A DNA stretch of 64,000 nt from Eukaryota sp. TZLM1-RC (GCA_040285825.1 JAUPSS010000003.1:3410001-3474000), one strand, 5' to 3'. Positions 19,970 through 29,069 are shown, numbered from the stretch's first letter. Numbers and translations are program-made. The notes: a model not told the origin generated them from the letters alone.

Positions 19970-21590
19970 TTATTGAAATTGCACACTTAACAAAATAAAC
20001 TACTAACTAATGAGACGAAATTTATTGAACCAAGATTTCCTCTCCAAAATCCTTATCTGCTTGCTGTCTCGCTAAAACTTCTCTACTTCGATTGAAAAAC
20101 CGAGGCAATCTAGTAATTATGGCAAATTGAATTCGACAGCGCCATAGAAAGATATCAAATCTTTTCATTGTTTGTTCTATAACCATGTTTTTGAAATCAT
20201 TCAAAGAAGTTCCTGCTTCTACTAATAGTCTTTTGCTTATAGAAAATGGAAAAGTAATAAAAACAAGTGGTCTATTTCTATCAGCATTAGCTTCTTCGAT
20301 ATCTTTGTCATATTTTCTATGTTATTCATTCGCTTTATATTCAAGAGCATCTACATGATTAAGTTTTCTTCTTTGAACCAAAGTGTCATTTGCAACATTA
20401 CAGGAGACAAAATCAACAACAGCCTCAGAGTTCTCAATCCAATCACAGTATATATCACCTCTATCATCAGAGCCATAATTATTCAAAGACAGTGTTTCTT
20501 TCAGCAGAGGCTCTTTGATACACGATATTCTTGCAGTTCGTGTCATATTAAAAACAGTGTCTCTAACAGCATCATGTAATGGAGAACGATAAGTAATCAA
20601 TTTCGAACAATTCAGAGAATGATGCAAAGTGAGCTGAGGTGAAATCGAACAAATACATTTTTCTTTTAATAATAATTGATTAATGGGAATATTCAAATAT
20701 AATCTCATTTTTGTTATAAACGCTTCATTGGTAGCACACAGTTCAAATCTTCGTGGTACAATGGTCACAAACAGTGAAGAATCTGATGACTGATTTTCAC
20801 AATCACCTTTTCCAATAACCATGAGTGGAGATCTTTATTTAAAACAGGCGAGCTGCATATATTTTTCTAAAAATCATTTTCATACATTCCAGTCAATCGT
20901 TTCTGTAATGTTCGAAGAGTGTCTTTTAAATTTAAAAATCTCTTTTCTGCAACATTACCATTGAATGATTGGAAGAAGCATCGACTCCATTTTTCCACAT
21001 CAATTTTTGAAATTTCTTCACTTAATGCAAAAACAGTAGAACTTTGCGTTGTCATCAATAAATCTTCCCAATCTACAAATCTTTCGGAAATCTCAAAGAT
21101 TGCATTTCTGCATCCACCAATAAAAGCACATGAGGCAAGAATAGAAGCCTTCGTCCAACCTAAACCACCAGATTGTGGACTAAGAAAAGCGTGATCTGGA
21201 ATTTGGAACATTTTACATCCCAATAATTGTGACAAAACTTTTGCACGTAACTCATCAAACTTCTGAGCCAAAGGCCTAGTGATAAGAGGATTTGTAGATC
21301 GAAATATATAATTAAAGTTGGAACTGAAACATGGTCTTATAATGGTAAATTTGATATGTTTCTATATATCCAATTTCATCATTTGGTCAATTTTTTCGGA
21401 AACTGAATTCAACTTTTCAAACAATTGTTTGGTAACTTCATCATTATTTCCTAAAAACGAACCCAAATGTCGAATAGCATCAATTGAATATAATTTGGCT
21501 TGAATTTCAATACCATCAACTATTGTGGAAACTGGAGAATTTGAAAGTAAAACACATTAAGGTAAGTTGAGTCGAAGTCCAATTGTTGAA
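19970..21590 (-). mobile_element. Non-LTR retrotransposon family B, 5'-truncated copy
   Basis: Runs on the minus strand from the end of the reverse transcriptase (21290-21590, broken) through GGLGWTKASILASCAFIGGC (20867-21271), the finger CICSISPQLTLHHSLNCSKL and core DIYCDWIENSEAVVDFVSC (20322-20822) to the tail ending DKDFGEEILVQ (20022-20204). Short frameshifts break it into three frames. Confidence 0.88.
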
Positions 21591-21636
21591 TAATTCTATA
21601 AAACAGACTGAGTTCCCAAGTTTGAAAGTTGAAAAG

Positions 21637-22790
21637 CAAGTTACCTTTGTAAAGCTGCCTTTATTGGAGGTGGTAAAAATTTTATTTTAGAATTTGTGAA
21701 TCGCTTTCCAGAAAAAATTGATCTCATTGAAAACTGTGGCAGCTCTTATTTTATTTCTTTGCAACAGGAAATTGAAACTCTTTCACCAAATTTTTGGTCT
21801 AAATGTTTGCCCTCTGATATTGTGGAACTTCCTTCAAGAAGCTTGCTCTCCTTACCACTGACTTTTACAAAATTACAGAAAAAAATCTTAAAAGTTTTAG
21901 AAAACTTGGATTATATTGTATGTCTTAGCTTGGCTAAAGAAAAAAATCCCGTTTTTGCAAACTTTTTGATTGATTTTGAAGACAATTGCTCAAATTGCCT
22001 AATCTCCCAAATTCCCAACATTTACGGCCTTCTACTTAATGATCACCAATGGACCACTGCAATGAGAATGAGATGTTTTCTATGGCCTTGTTCTTTACCA
22101 AATGATTTAATTTGTCGCTGCAAGAGTGTTGTTACGCTTTCCCATATTTTTAACTGTAAGTATTTTATAACTTATCGCTCAATTGTTCATGACTCAGTTC
22201 GTGATCAATTCTATGCCATGTGCAAAAGTTTCAATATAGAGGCATTTATAGAACCATTAATACGTAAGCTAACTCCAGATCAAACTGATGATTCCTTAAG
22301 TAAAAGAAGGGCAGATTTAGTAGCTCCAGGGATCGATGATGTTCTCAATGTTGTTGATGTTGTCTCAGTAGATGTCTGCAAAAATTCTGCTGCTCGTTTG
22401 GTGTATCTCGCTGATTCGCTGATTCTATCTAACGCCGAAAAAAAGAAAACAAAAAAATATGAAGAACCATTGGCACAATTAGGTAGAGTCGAACATGTGA
22501 AATATCTGTTTGTGTCGTTTGCAATTTCTCTCTTTGGCAATATTGGACCTTCCGGGTTACACTTTTTTCAAAACTTCAAAAAAGTTTTACTAAATAGATC
22601 TCGTAAAAAAAAGAATTCCAATTGCTGGTTTAATAGAATTGCTTTTTGCATTTTCAAGTCTATTCCAACAATGATTTCTAAAGCTCTTTTAGCTATTGGT
22701 GTAGAATATGAACGAAATGCTGTGAGTAGGTTTAGTAATAGTGATGCTTGTTTGGAGGATATTGAATACTAGATAGAATTTTATTTCTCA
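21637..22790 (+). mobile_element. Non-LTR retrotransposon family D, 5'-truncated copy
   Basis: Fourth family. The open frame 21696-22772 (358 codons) starts after AFIGGGKNFILEFVNRF and holds CRCKSVVTLSHIFNCKYF (finger), VRDQFYAMCKS and RRADLVAPGIDDVLNVVDVVSVDVC (endonuclease-like core), ending DACLEDIEY. The C-terminal protein is intact while the reverse transcriptase is missing. It begins head to head with the family B copy ending near 21590. Confidence 0.88.
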
Positions 22791-22859
22791 ATAAATATTC
22801 CAGTTAAAATCAGTTTGGGATTTGAAAACATTTTTACAAAACCTATCCACATCCTTCCA

Positions 22860-23215
22860 ATGCAACCACCTTCTCTCTCTGATATCAATCCCTTAGGTAT
22901 GCTTATTTCCTACATGTTGACCCTTTAGACCCCTTCAGCAGCAAGACAGGCAACTCGGGACAACGAGTTCATATTCGTGCAGTACAACGTAAGAACAAGT
23001 GGGTCACAGTTATAGAAGGCCTTCCAGATATCTTTGACTACCGTAAAATACTAAAAGTTCTGCGTCAAGACCTCTTTTGTAATGGTACTGTCGTAGACGA
23101 CAAGCATTATGGAACAGTCATTACTCTCCAAGGAGACCATAGATACGATGTTGAAAAGTTCCTTCTTCATGAAGAACTAGCGGAAAAGGAAGAGATTAGT
23201 GTCCATGGTGCTTAG
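22860..23215 (+). CDS. SUI1: Translation initiation factor eIF1 (SUI1 family), one 32-nt intron
   Basis: eIF1 binds the 40S subunit and enforces start-codon selection. Exon 1 (22860-22896) encodes MQPPSLSDINPL; a GTATGC..CTTTAG intron of 32 nt (22897-22928) is removed in phase 1; exon 2 (22929-23215) continues DPFSSKTG. The 107-aa product shows the family layout: DPF near the start, VHIRAVQRKNKWVTVIEGLP, DYRKILKVLRQDLFCNGTVV, YGTVITLQGDHRYDVEKFL, and the terminal VHG(A). Without the intron the frame is blocked by stops, so the splice is strongly implied. The 3' end lies 98 bp from the convergent FAD synthase. A family D retrotransposon ends about 70 bp upstream of the ATG. Confidence 0.95.
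22897..22928 (+). other. 32-nt spliceosomal intron in eIF1
   Basis: Begins GTATGC and ends CCCTTTAG, with a possible branch point TTGAC 8-12 nt before the end. Removal restores the conserved NPLDPF reading. Confidence 0.9.
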
Positions 23216-23313
23216 GTTTCGCTTTTTTTTGTTCTCTTACTTATTAATACATTATTAATTCTTTTTAATAAAAACAAGTTTGTTTATTGGTTGAAAACCT
23301 ATATATACAAAAA

Positions 23314-24045
23314 CTACAAGCGACCAAGCCTTTCTTCTTCAGAATTCTGTAAAAAACAAGCATGTAAGTACCTTTTACCACAAGGTAGAAGAAGAGAGGA
23401 ATTTGGCATTGTTTGACTGGGACTTCCAAGTGAGGTATAGCCATCTTGATAAAGCTTGCAATACGGGATCCTGGCCTTGAGTATAAAGCTCCAAACATCA
23501 TGGTAAGACCAATCCAATACAGGCGATATTCTGGTTATAGAAGGCCAACCTACAGTGGATTCAGCTATAGAGGAAATGTTCATAGAATAAGGATCTGTCC
23601 GCCGTAGTCCAGTAATAACAGCGTTAACACCCTTAGACTGTAATAATGAAAGACATTCTTTGAAGGAACCAGACAGCTGACACACGGAGAAACTGTATAA
23701 ATGGGCGACTTCCTCCATGTACTGAAGCATTTCAGGGAATGTTTCGTTTACGTGGAAAAAGTAAACATTTAGAACAGATGACGGTGGTTTACCAGATTGC
23801 CTTAGAGATTTACTATTGGTAAGCAGGAAATAATAAAATGTGAGGAAAACGGCAACAGTGTTGTCTTTACCTCCATTAAAAGAAAGTACAACTGTGGACA
23901 CATCAAACTGTGAAAAGGCCTGGTCAAGGATAGAAAGAGAGGTTGAGACGCGTTCTGCAAGATGATTATCAGTGTCACGTAAATGTGAAATACGTTGAAG
24001 AAGATCTTCAAAGAGATGTTCTTCAGTATCATTAAATGTGCTCAT
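23314..24045 (-). CDS. FAD1: FAD synthase (FMN adenylyltransferase, PAPS-reductase-like)
   Basis: 243-aa enzyme that makes FAD from FMN and ATP. The PP-loop LSFNGGKD is at residues 54-61 (SFNGGKD is typical of Fad1/FLAD1). Further family words: YFFHVNETFPEMLQYME, GLRRTDPY, RISPVLDWSYHDVWSFI, IPYCKLYQDGYTSLGS and the following TMPN, where NP.L is usual. Length fits the stand-alone yeast-type enzyme, without the molybdopterin-binding domain found in animal FLAD1. Intronless; the ATG at 24045 is the first. The neighbour eIF1 is convergent, 98 bp away. Confidence 0.93.
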   Translation of the reverse strand: MSTFNDTEEHLFEDLLQRISHLRDTDNHLAERVSTSLSILDQAFSQFDVSTVVLSFNGGKDNTVAVFLTFYYFLLTNSKSLRQSGKPPSSVLNVYFFHVNETFPEMLQYMEEVAHLYSFSVCQLSGSFKECLSLLQSKGVNAVITGLRRTDPYSMNISSIAESTVGWPSITRISPVLDWSYHDVWSFILKARIPYCKLYQDGYTSLGSPSQTMPNSSLLLPCGKRYLHACFLQNSEEERLGRL

Positions 24046-24618
24046 AGAAAACTAACAGGAAAATGGAATGTTCAGCATTGGTAGATGGTGACGTTAGGAT
24101 TGGAGAATTGGTGACGTGAATTGATTAGGTCCAGCACCTTTCAACTTATTGGAACATCAAAGTAATCTAACCACAAGAACACACTAACTCTGACTCTTTG
24201 ACACTAATTAATGACTTTAGACTCTGAAGTTTAGAGCTTTATGAAAAAATAATTTATTAGTTAATAATAATCACCGCTAACAGCCTTGTCACATAATTCT
24301 TTTGGTGGTTAGACTTAGCTATTCAGTATCGCAATTTAGTTGTAATGTATTTATGTTATCGGAGACCTCACTAGTGATATAGTTCAGCACACCGGCCATT
24401 CAATTCGTGTAGTTTAGTTCCTTTTAGTATATAAAAATGTTGTCTAATTAATGAATTAATTTTTGAATTAAATGGACCAATACCTTCACCAATTGTCAGT
24501 CGTTCTCTTGTACTGTACAGCAGTCGTCATTATTCTGTACCTGTTATAGAACCGGGTATCAAATACGAACTATTGTCGAAACAATCTTGGTATTTCTTGA
24601 ACTCATATACCAAACACG
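24046..24618. other. AT-rich spacer with a possible old LTR
   Basis: The 18-nt run GGAGACCTCACTAGTGAT near 24361 is identical to part of the 190-bp LTR at 33527, and the surrounding 200 bp could be a strongly diverged LTR. Nothing else recognised. Confidence 0.35.
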
Positions 24619-24798
24619 ATGCCCGAAAACACACAACGTATGCTCCAAAAGGGAGAAAAACTGCCAGGTCAACCAGATCCTCGTGAAAGAAGTGGCGAAG
24701 TCGGGATGCATAGGGCTTCAAAGAAAGCTGCTCTAGCTTCAGAAGCCCAGGAATATGCAATAGGTGACCGAACAAAGCATAAGAAATTGACAAAAAAG
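24619..24798 (+). CDS. Small basic reading frame interrupted by a MITE (doubtful)
   Basis: ATG at 24619 opens a Lys/Arg-rich frame (MPENTQRMLQKGEKLPG.., ending KHKKLTKK) that is cut at 24798 by the insertion of the 693-bp element at 24799. No family recognised. A frame of similar length is open on the other strand, so coding is uncertain. Confidence 0.2.
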
Positions 24799-25491
24799 CA
24801 GTGTTCGGAATTTTGACCACGCGGTGGCACCAACCACCATGTGCCACCGCGTGGTCCACCTGGTGGTAAAATTGGACCACACGGTGGTGTATTTTTTAGC
24901 CTATAAAATGCTGTTACCTTGTCAAATCATTATGAACAAAACATGTTTATTTCAACTAACAAATACTAAACCCATAACTCAACTATCAAACCAAAAAAGC
25001 ATTTGAGATTGATCATATCATTCCTCCTCAATGTCCTCCGAAACATAAAGATTTCTGAAATAACAAGGATCGTATAGGACTTCCTCGCCCAGTGGATAAT
25101 CTACTTCTTGGTCCTGCTCTGCAACTTCTACCTCTGCAACTTCCTCCATCTCTTCCATCATCTCTACTATTTCAGCATTCATCCATTTGGGGTATTCTTG
25201 ACGATTGACCAGCAGTTTCTTCTTTAGTTTCAAGTTGCAATAGATGAACACTAAGGACTTCACTGGTCATTCTATTTCGCCTTTGATTCATTATGAAACC
25301 AAAAGCTTAGGGGAAATGCATTCAAAAATAGGGTGTTTTCTACCAGGCCATGGTATTTAGATGAAAGGAGAAAGGAATAATGAAATGAAATTGACCACCA
25401 AGAAAACCACCATGGTGGCACCAACCACCACGTGGCACCACGTGGTCCACCTGGTGGTAAAATTGAACCACCTGGTGGTGTCCGAACACTG
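24799..25491. mobile_element. hAT-type MITE with palindrome-rich ends
   Basis: 693 bp with terminal inverted repeats CAGTGTTCGGA (24799-24809 and 25481-25491) and a perfect 8-bp duplication CAAAAAAG on both sides (24791-24798, 25492-25499), the hAT signature. Just inside both ends lie clusters of CCACCACGTGG-like words: at the left a 15-bp perfect inverted repeat (24815-24829 with 24842-24856, 12-nt loop), at the right a CCACCATGGTGG palindrome and related copies (about 25392-25480). The two clusters share most of their sequence as a direct repeat (GGTCCACCTGGTGGTAAAATTG). No transposase is encoded. Confidence 0.93.
25018..25263 (-). CDS. Small acidic frame inside the MITE (doubtful)
   Basis: 81 codons, Glu-rich (EIVEMMEEMEEVAEVEVAEQ). 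No family recognised. It could be a captured host exon or chance; the MITE has no other coding frame. Confidence 0.2.
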   Translation of the reverse strand: MKSLVFIYCNLKLKKKLLVNRQEYPKWMNAEIVEMMEEMEEVAEVEVAEQDQEVDYPLGEEVLYDPCYFRNLYVSEDIEEE

Positions 25492-25518
25492 CAAAAAAGA
25501 AATGGCCTCGGTCCTACT

Positions 25519-25789
25519 GTGAATTTCACTTATCATGCATTCCCCTGTGAAATTCACTCCTGTTTTCAACTTTCTCAATGTCTACTCACAGGCTGTAAGA
25601 GACATGTAGCATCATTTGACAAAGACAATCATGATCTTCATCAATGGGCTACCTCACTTAAATACACCTACTGCTTTCACAGAACAAAGCCTCGCGACTT
25701 GATGTATCTAAGTGGATCTACCAAATGCTACTAAGGCATTTGTAGATCGGTCTCAAAAGATTTTGTTTCTGTATGCTCAGGTTCCCCAT
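25519..25789 (-). ncRNA. Candidate guide-RNA (omega/fRNA) region of the intact Fanzor
   Basis: 270 bp directly downstream of the Fanzor stop codon. It is conserved nearly base for base at the same place beside the copies at 6462-8467 and 30058-30549. It ends in a perfect 11-bp hairpin (arms 25519-25529 and 25547-25557, 17-nt loop), after which the copies diverge within about 7 nt, marking the element end. In the copy at 30.8 kb one C-G pair of the stem is replaced by T-A, so pairing is kept. In TnpB and described Fanzor loci the guide RNA is made from this position. Expression was not testable; a long frame on the opposite strand offers another explanation for the conservation. Confidence 0.55.
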
Positions 25790-27745
25790 TCATCTTCTCA
25801 ACAGAGCATCTGGGCAAATGTATCTTTCCGGCCACAATTCCGCTTTCTTCTTAATTTGAATATTTTTTGCAGCGGAAATATCTCTGTCATATACTATTTG
25901 ACACTCAGTACAAATACGCATCTGCCATGAGCCTGCTTGAATATTCTCGGCCATGCAACAACTTGACATTTTGCTTGTATTAAATTCACTGGTTGACAAG
26001 TGCTTCACGTCCTTTTGATAACACAACCATTTTCTGAAAGCCCTTGCTGATCCATATCGATTGACTTTTCGGCAATGAGAAGGGAAATTAGCAGAACCCA
26101 CAGCAAGATAGAGTTTTTCAGGATGTCCAGCCAGCCTTTGAAATTTGTTGAGACTCTCTCTGAACCGTCTCTCTTTTCGTCTGCGGTTATCAAATTTAAT
26201 TATTTTCCATTTCTGGCGATTACTTTCCAAATACACTTTCCTCCTGACCAAATTCCAATGGTTCAAATATTGGTTGAAATTTTGAACGGAATATTGGTTG
26301 GGAGAGTGTTTACTGGGTGAAGGTTTTGTCATGTATCTCCTGTTAGTTGGACAAGGGATAACTCCACATTGATTATCATTTAAAAAGTAACCACATAATC
26401 TTGATTGGCCAAGATCAACACCAATAAGGGGGCTTTCAGGTAAAATTTCGACTGGATGTCTACGTCTTCGACGGGGCATTTTTTTAGTACCCTTCAACTG
26501 TGTTTCTCTGGTTTTGTTGGCATTAGGGTCACTTTTCATTTCATTTTTTGATCTTCTTTTCTTTTTCGGTGGTTCATCCAGCTCATCTGTGTTTTCTGAG
26601 TCATTATTTTTACCTTCAAAGGTCAAAAGCAGTTCATTACCATTAGTTTTCAATAAAATTTTGTTAAATCTATTTTTCAAACTTTTTCTGTTGATATTGA
26701 ATTTTTGGAAAGGGCATTGTTTGAATGTTCGTTTCAGACATGTATTTTTGATAAACTTTGTTTTGGAAGATGATCCTTCAATAATTGGAAATTTTTTCAC
26801 AGAGTGGAAAATTTGTGAAGGTACCTCAATAAATTTAGAACCTTTATGAGAAGCTAAAGGTATTATTCTAAATTTCTTCCAGCAATGCATATGAGAAAAG
26901 AAAGTGAGTAAGTATTGTGAAATTTTAAGATTGAAGAGAAAAAGCTCACCAATTTCCTTTGATGAAAAAGTGATTTTATCATGTGAGGACAGTAGGGAGG
27001 CAGTGGTAGGAAATCTTTGGAGGAGATTCAAGATAAACCTACATGCATTCAATAAAAAAAATCTTTCTCTTGAATTATTCAAATTGAAATTGATGAGGTA
27101 TTCAAGAACAGAATCAACTACTACTTCCTCGGGTTCGGCTAGTAGTTCATCTGGCAAAAGTGAAAGAATATTATTTGCAAAGACATTTGTTTTATTCAGG
27201 GCTCTACAATGAGCACGAATAAAGTTTTTTGTCCAGGATTGACAAATTTTGGGTAAACTTGTCTTCACGTTGGAGGCCAATTGACGAGCCCGACAAGCAA
27301 GGTAAGGAGAAAGCCCTTTTCTATTGATAAAATTACAGTTCTGGGACTGCAGCCAATCATTGAGGAAAAGATTGAATGAATTTCTGTAAGGCACTAAAGA
27401 ATTTTCCCACACAGAAACAAGAGACCTGTCTTGGGGGCATTCAGGAAGAAATCCATTGTAAAAGATATGGAGTAATTGGCGTTGGCCTTTAGATGTGGAA
27501 GGCTTAGGAAAAGAACCAGTGGTGATGACGGTCATAAACAGATACCATACATCCTGTTCCACTAAAGCTCTAGATGCCAACGGAAAATTTAGAAGAAAAG
27601 ATTGAAGTAATAAAGAAGCTTCATGACAAATCTCGGTGACCACAGGAAGGTCAGTCCGAATTTGTTGCACCGCTGCAGGGGTCAGCAGCGAGTTAAGTGC
27701 ACAAGACCGAGTGAATACACGTGACACAGAGTGGGTGTCTGTCAT
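25790..27745 (-). CDS. Fanzor, eukaryotic TnpB-like RNA-guided nuclease (intact)
   Basis: 651-aa uninterrupted protein. Residues 1 to about 380 are mostly helical. A Lys/Arg-rich region with PPKKKRRSKN and PRRRRRHP (about 390-432) looks like a nuclear localisation signal. Then the RuvC fold: GVDLGQSRL (Asp about 444, RuvC-I), an Arg-rich helix (NRRRKERRFRESLNKFQRL), AVGSANFPSH..R, STSEFNTSK (Glu about 587, the RuvC-II position used in Fanzors), a CC..CTEC zinc ribbon (about 596-615) and YDRDISAAKNI (Asp about 622, RuvC-III). All three acidic residues and the four zinc cysteines are present, so activity is plausible. Known Fanzors cut DNA guided by an RNA encoded at the element end. The ATG at 27745 is chosen because homology with the copy at 8.4 kb begins a few codons later. 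No separate transposase is linked. Confidence 0.93.
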   Translation of the reverse strand: MTDTHSVSRVFTRSCALNSLLTPAAVQQIRTDLPVVTEICHEASLLLQSFLLNFPLASRALVEQDVWYLFMTVITTGSFPKPSTSKGQRQLLHIFYNGFLPECPQDRSLVSVWENSLVPYRNSFNLFLNDWLQSQNCNFINRKGLSPYLACRARQLASNVKTSLPKICQSWTKNFIRAHCRALNKTNVFANNILSLLPDELLAEPEEVVVDSVLEYLINFNLNNSRERFFLLNACRFILNLLQRFPTTASLLSSHDKITFSSKEIGELFLFNLKISQYLLTFFSHMHCWKKFRIIPLASHKGSKFIEVPSQIFHSVKKFPIIEGSSSKTKFIKNTCLKRTFKQCPFQKFNINRKSLKNRFNKILLKTNGNELLLTFEGKNNDSENTDELDEPPKKKRRSKNEMKSDPNANKTRETQLKGTKKMPRRRRRHPVEILPESPLIGVDLGQSRLCGYFLNDNQCGVIPCPTNRRYMTKPSPSKHSPNQYSVQNFNQYLNHWNLVRRKVYLESNRQKWKIIKFDNRRRKERRFRESLNKFQRLAGHPEKLYLAVGSANFPSHCRKVNRYGSARAFRKWLCYQKDVKHLSTSEFNTSKMSSCCMAENIQAGSWQMRICTECQIVYDRDISAAKNIQIKKKAELWPERYICPDALLRR

Positions 27746-27942
27746 GTAGTGAGAATAAAGAGCTCATCTATCAAATTTTACACTTGTCACCCCATTTTCG
27801 ACTTCTGGTTGCCTGTTCTGGGAGGTTTTTAACCCTCAACTTGGTTTTGGGAGGTTTTCACTATTCCCACACTTTCCCAACTAGTGGTTCTTATATCTTT
27901 CACTCAACTTCTTTTCTGAGGTTTAGGAGTCCCTTGTAATCT
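27746..27942 (-). other. 5' flank of the intact Fanzor element
   Basis: About 195 bp upstream of the ATG that align well with 8468-8644 upstream of the frameshifted copy; similarity stops near 27942 and 8644. This marks the approximate left end of the element and should hold its promoter. Confidence 0.65.
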
Positions 27943-27969
27943 TTCAACTTCTTTCTATTACTCCCTCAG

Positions 27970-28301
27970 TTCATGACCCCACTACTGGCCCTCCACAAAC
28001 TGCAACCTATGCTGCTCTACCACCGACGCCTCAACCGGTACAGTCCATGTACACACCTCCTGCTCCTCGCTCATCCGGTAATAATACCAGGAAAACTTTC
28101 CTTGAAAGTTCTGATTGGAAGTTAAACAAAACTGTTAGTCATTCATCAAACAAAAACACTTCTGTCCCTAGCGTTTCACTTGGCTTGAAGCTTTCTAATG
28201 GCATCTCGAAGTAAAATGTTAACATTGAGCTAGACGAACGAGAGCTGGAAGCCCTTTTCAATACTGTTGAAGATATCTCTGTTCATTTAGACAATCTGTA
28301 A
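27970..28301 (+). pseudogene. Proline/serine-rich gene fragment with an internal stop
   Basis: After an acceptor-like CTCCCTCAG an open frame reads TTGPPQTATYAALPPTPQP..MYTPPAPRSS and continues SLGLKLSNGISK to a TAA at 28212. In the same frame it goes on for 28 codons (LDERELEALFNTVEDISVHL) to a second stop at 28301. No intron that removes the TAA in frame was found, so it looks like a relic whose 5' part was cut off by the Fanzor element ending near 27942. No family recognised. Confidence 0.4.
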
Positions 28302-28516
28302 TAAAGTAAGTTATTTTGTAAATAAATAGTTGATGTTTTTTGTTGTTTATTTGAACATTATTGGCACGTTATTATGCTAAGAAGCTCCTGAACTGTGTGT
28401 TCTAGGTTTTCTGTGTTTTATGTCTACACCATTAAGTAAAAGTTGAAAACTAAGGCCCATAGATGTCGTAGGGAGAAACCAGACGTTGGTGCAAGATCAA
28501 AGATAATATTTTACAA

Positions 28517-28845
28517 TTATGCAGTGTTCTGTGACACCAATAGAAAAACTATAATTAATTTCTTGTCAACTTTCATTGTAGACTCACTAAACTGATCATA
28601 AGGTAACAAACCAGCAGCTATAATTTCATCACACAACAATAATTGAGAAGAAATAACAGCAGATGAACGAATCATATTTCTTAAAACACAATAGTTGTCC
28701 CAAATTCCAAGTTCCTTTGAATCACAGCCTTCTCCAGAAAAGACATCTAAACCAACAATGCCACCCTCTTCGGCTTCTTCTTGCAAGTTGATAATAGTCT
28801 CTTCAGCATCAAGACCAGAGTTTTGAGCAAGTGTTTATCTCAATA
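28517..28845 (-). pseudogene. CCT6: CCT6 (TRiC zeta subunit) C-terminal fragment
   Basis: The frame reads TLAQNSGLDAEETIINLQEE, GLDVFSGEG, GIWDNYCVLRNMIRSSAV and LLLCDEIIAAG, matching the C-terminal equatorial domain of CCT zeta (LAQNSG.D..ET; GIWDNYCV; LLVDEI.RAG). A stop just upstream and no further chaperonin sequence show that only the last 100 codons are present. It is a relic or the last exon of a gene disrupted upstream. The C-terminal 25 residues after AAGL differ from the usual short tail. Confidence 0.8.
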
Positions 28846-28863
28846 GGTCAGAAACACAAAAAA

Positions 28864-28893
28864 GGGATTAGGGAGGGATTAGGGAGGGAAGGG
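28864..28893 (+). other. G-run cluster, potential G-quadruplex
   Basis: Six GGG tracts separated by ATTA, A, ATTA, A and AA within 30 nt. Enough for an intramolecular four-stranded structure. It directly adjoins the CCT6 relic. Confidence 0.6.
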
Positions 28894-29069
28894 AAAAAAA
28901 AGGGATTTGCATTCAACCTAAAATTCAACCACAGTAATATTGTCGTTACAGAATTAACACAACGAAAATAAACTGTTTATCAGTCCATTTCTTTGAATAG
29001 TATTTCCGACAAACATGACAAGAATAACTACTGTTACCAAATTTGGTGTAGCTTAATGGAAGGAGGACA

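Noticed and set aside
24530-24880. 116-codon frame on the minus strand
   Set aside because: Runs across the left end of the MITE at 24799, so it cannot be an ancestral gene; no recognisable domain.
28864-28893. Interstitial telomere
   Set aside because: Only two TTAGGG words, in an 11-nt context that is not a regular telomere repeat; kept only as a G-run cluster.
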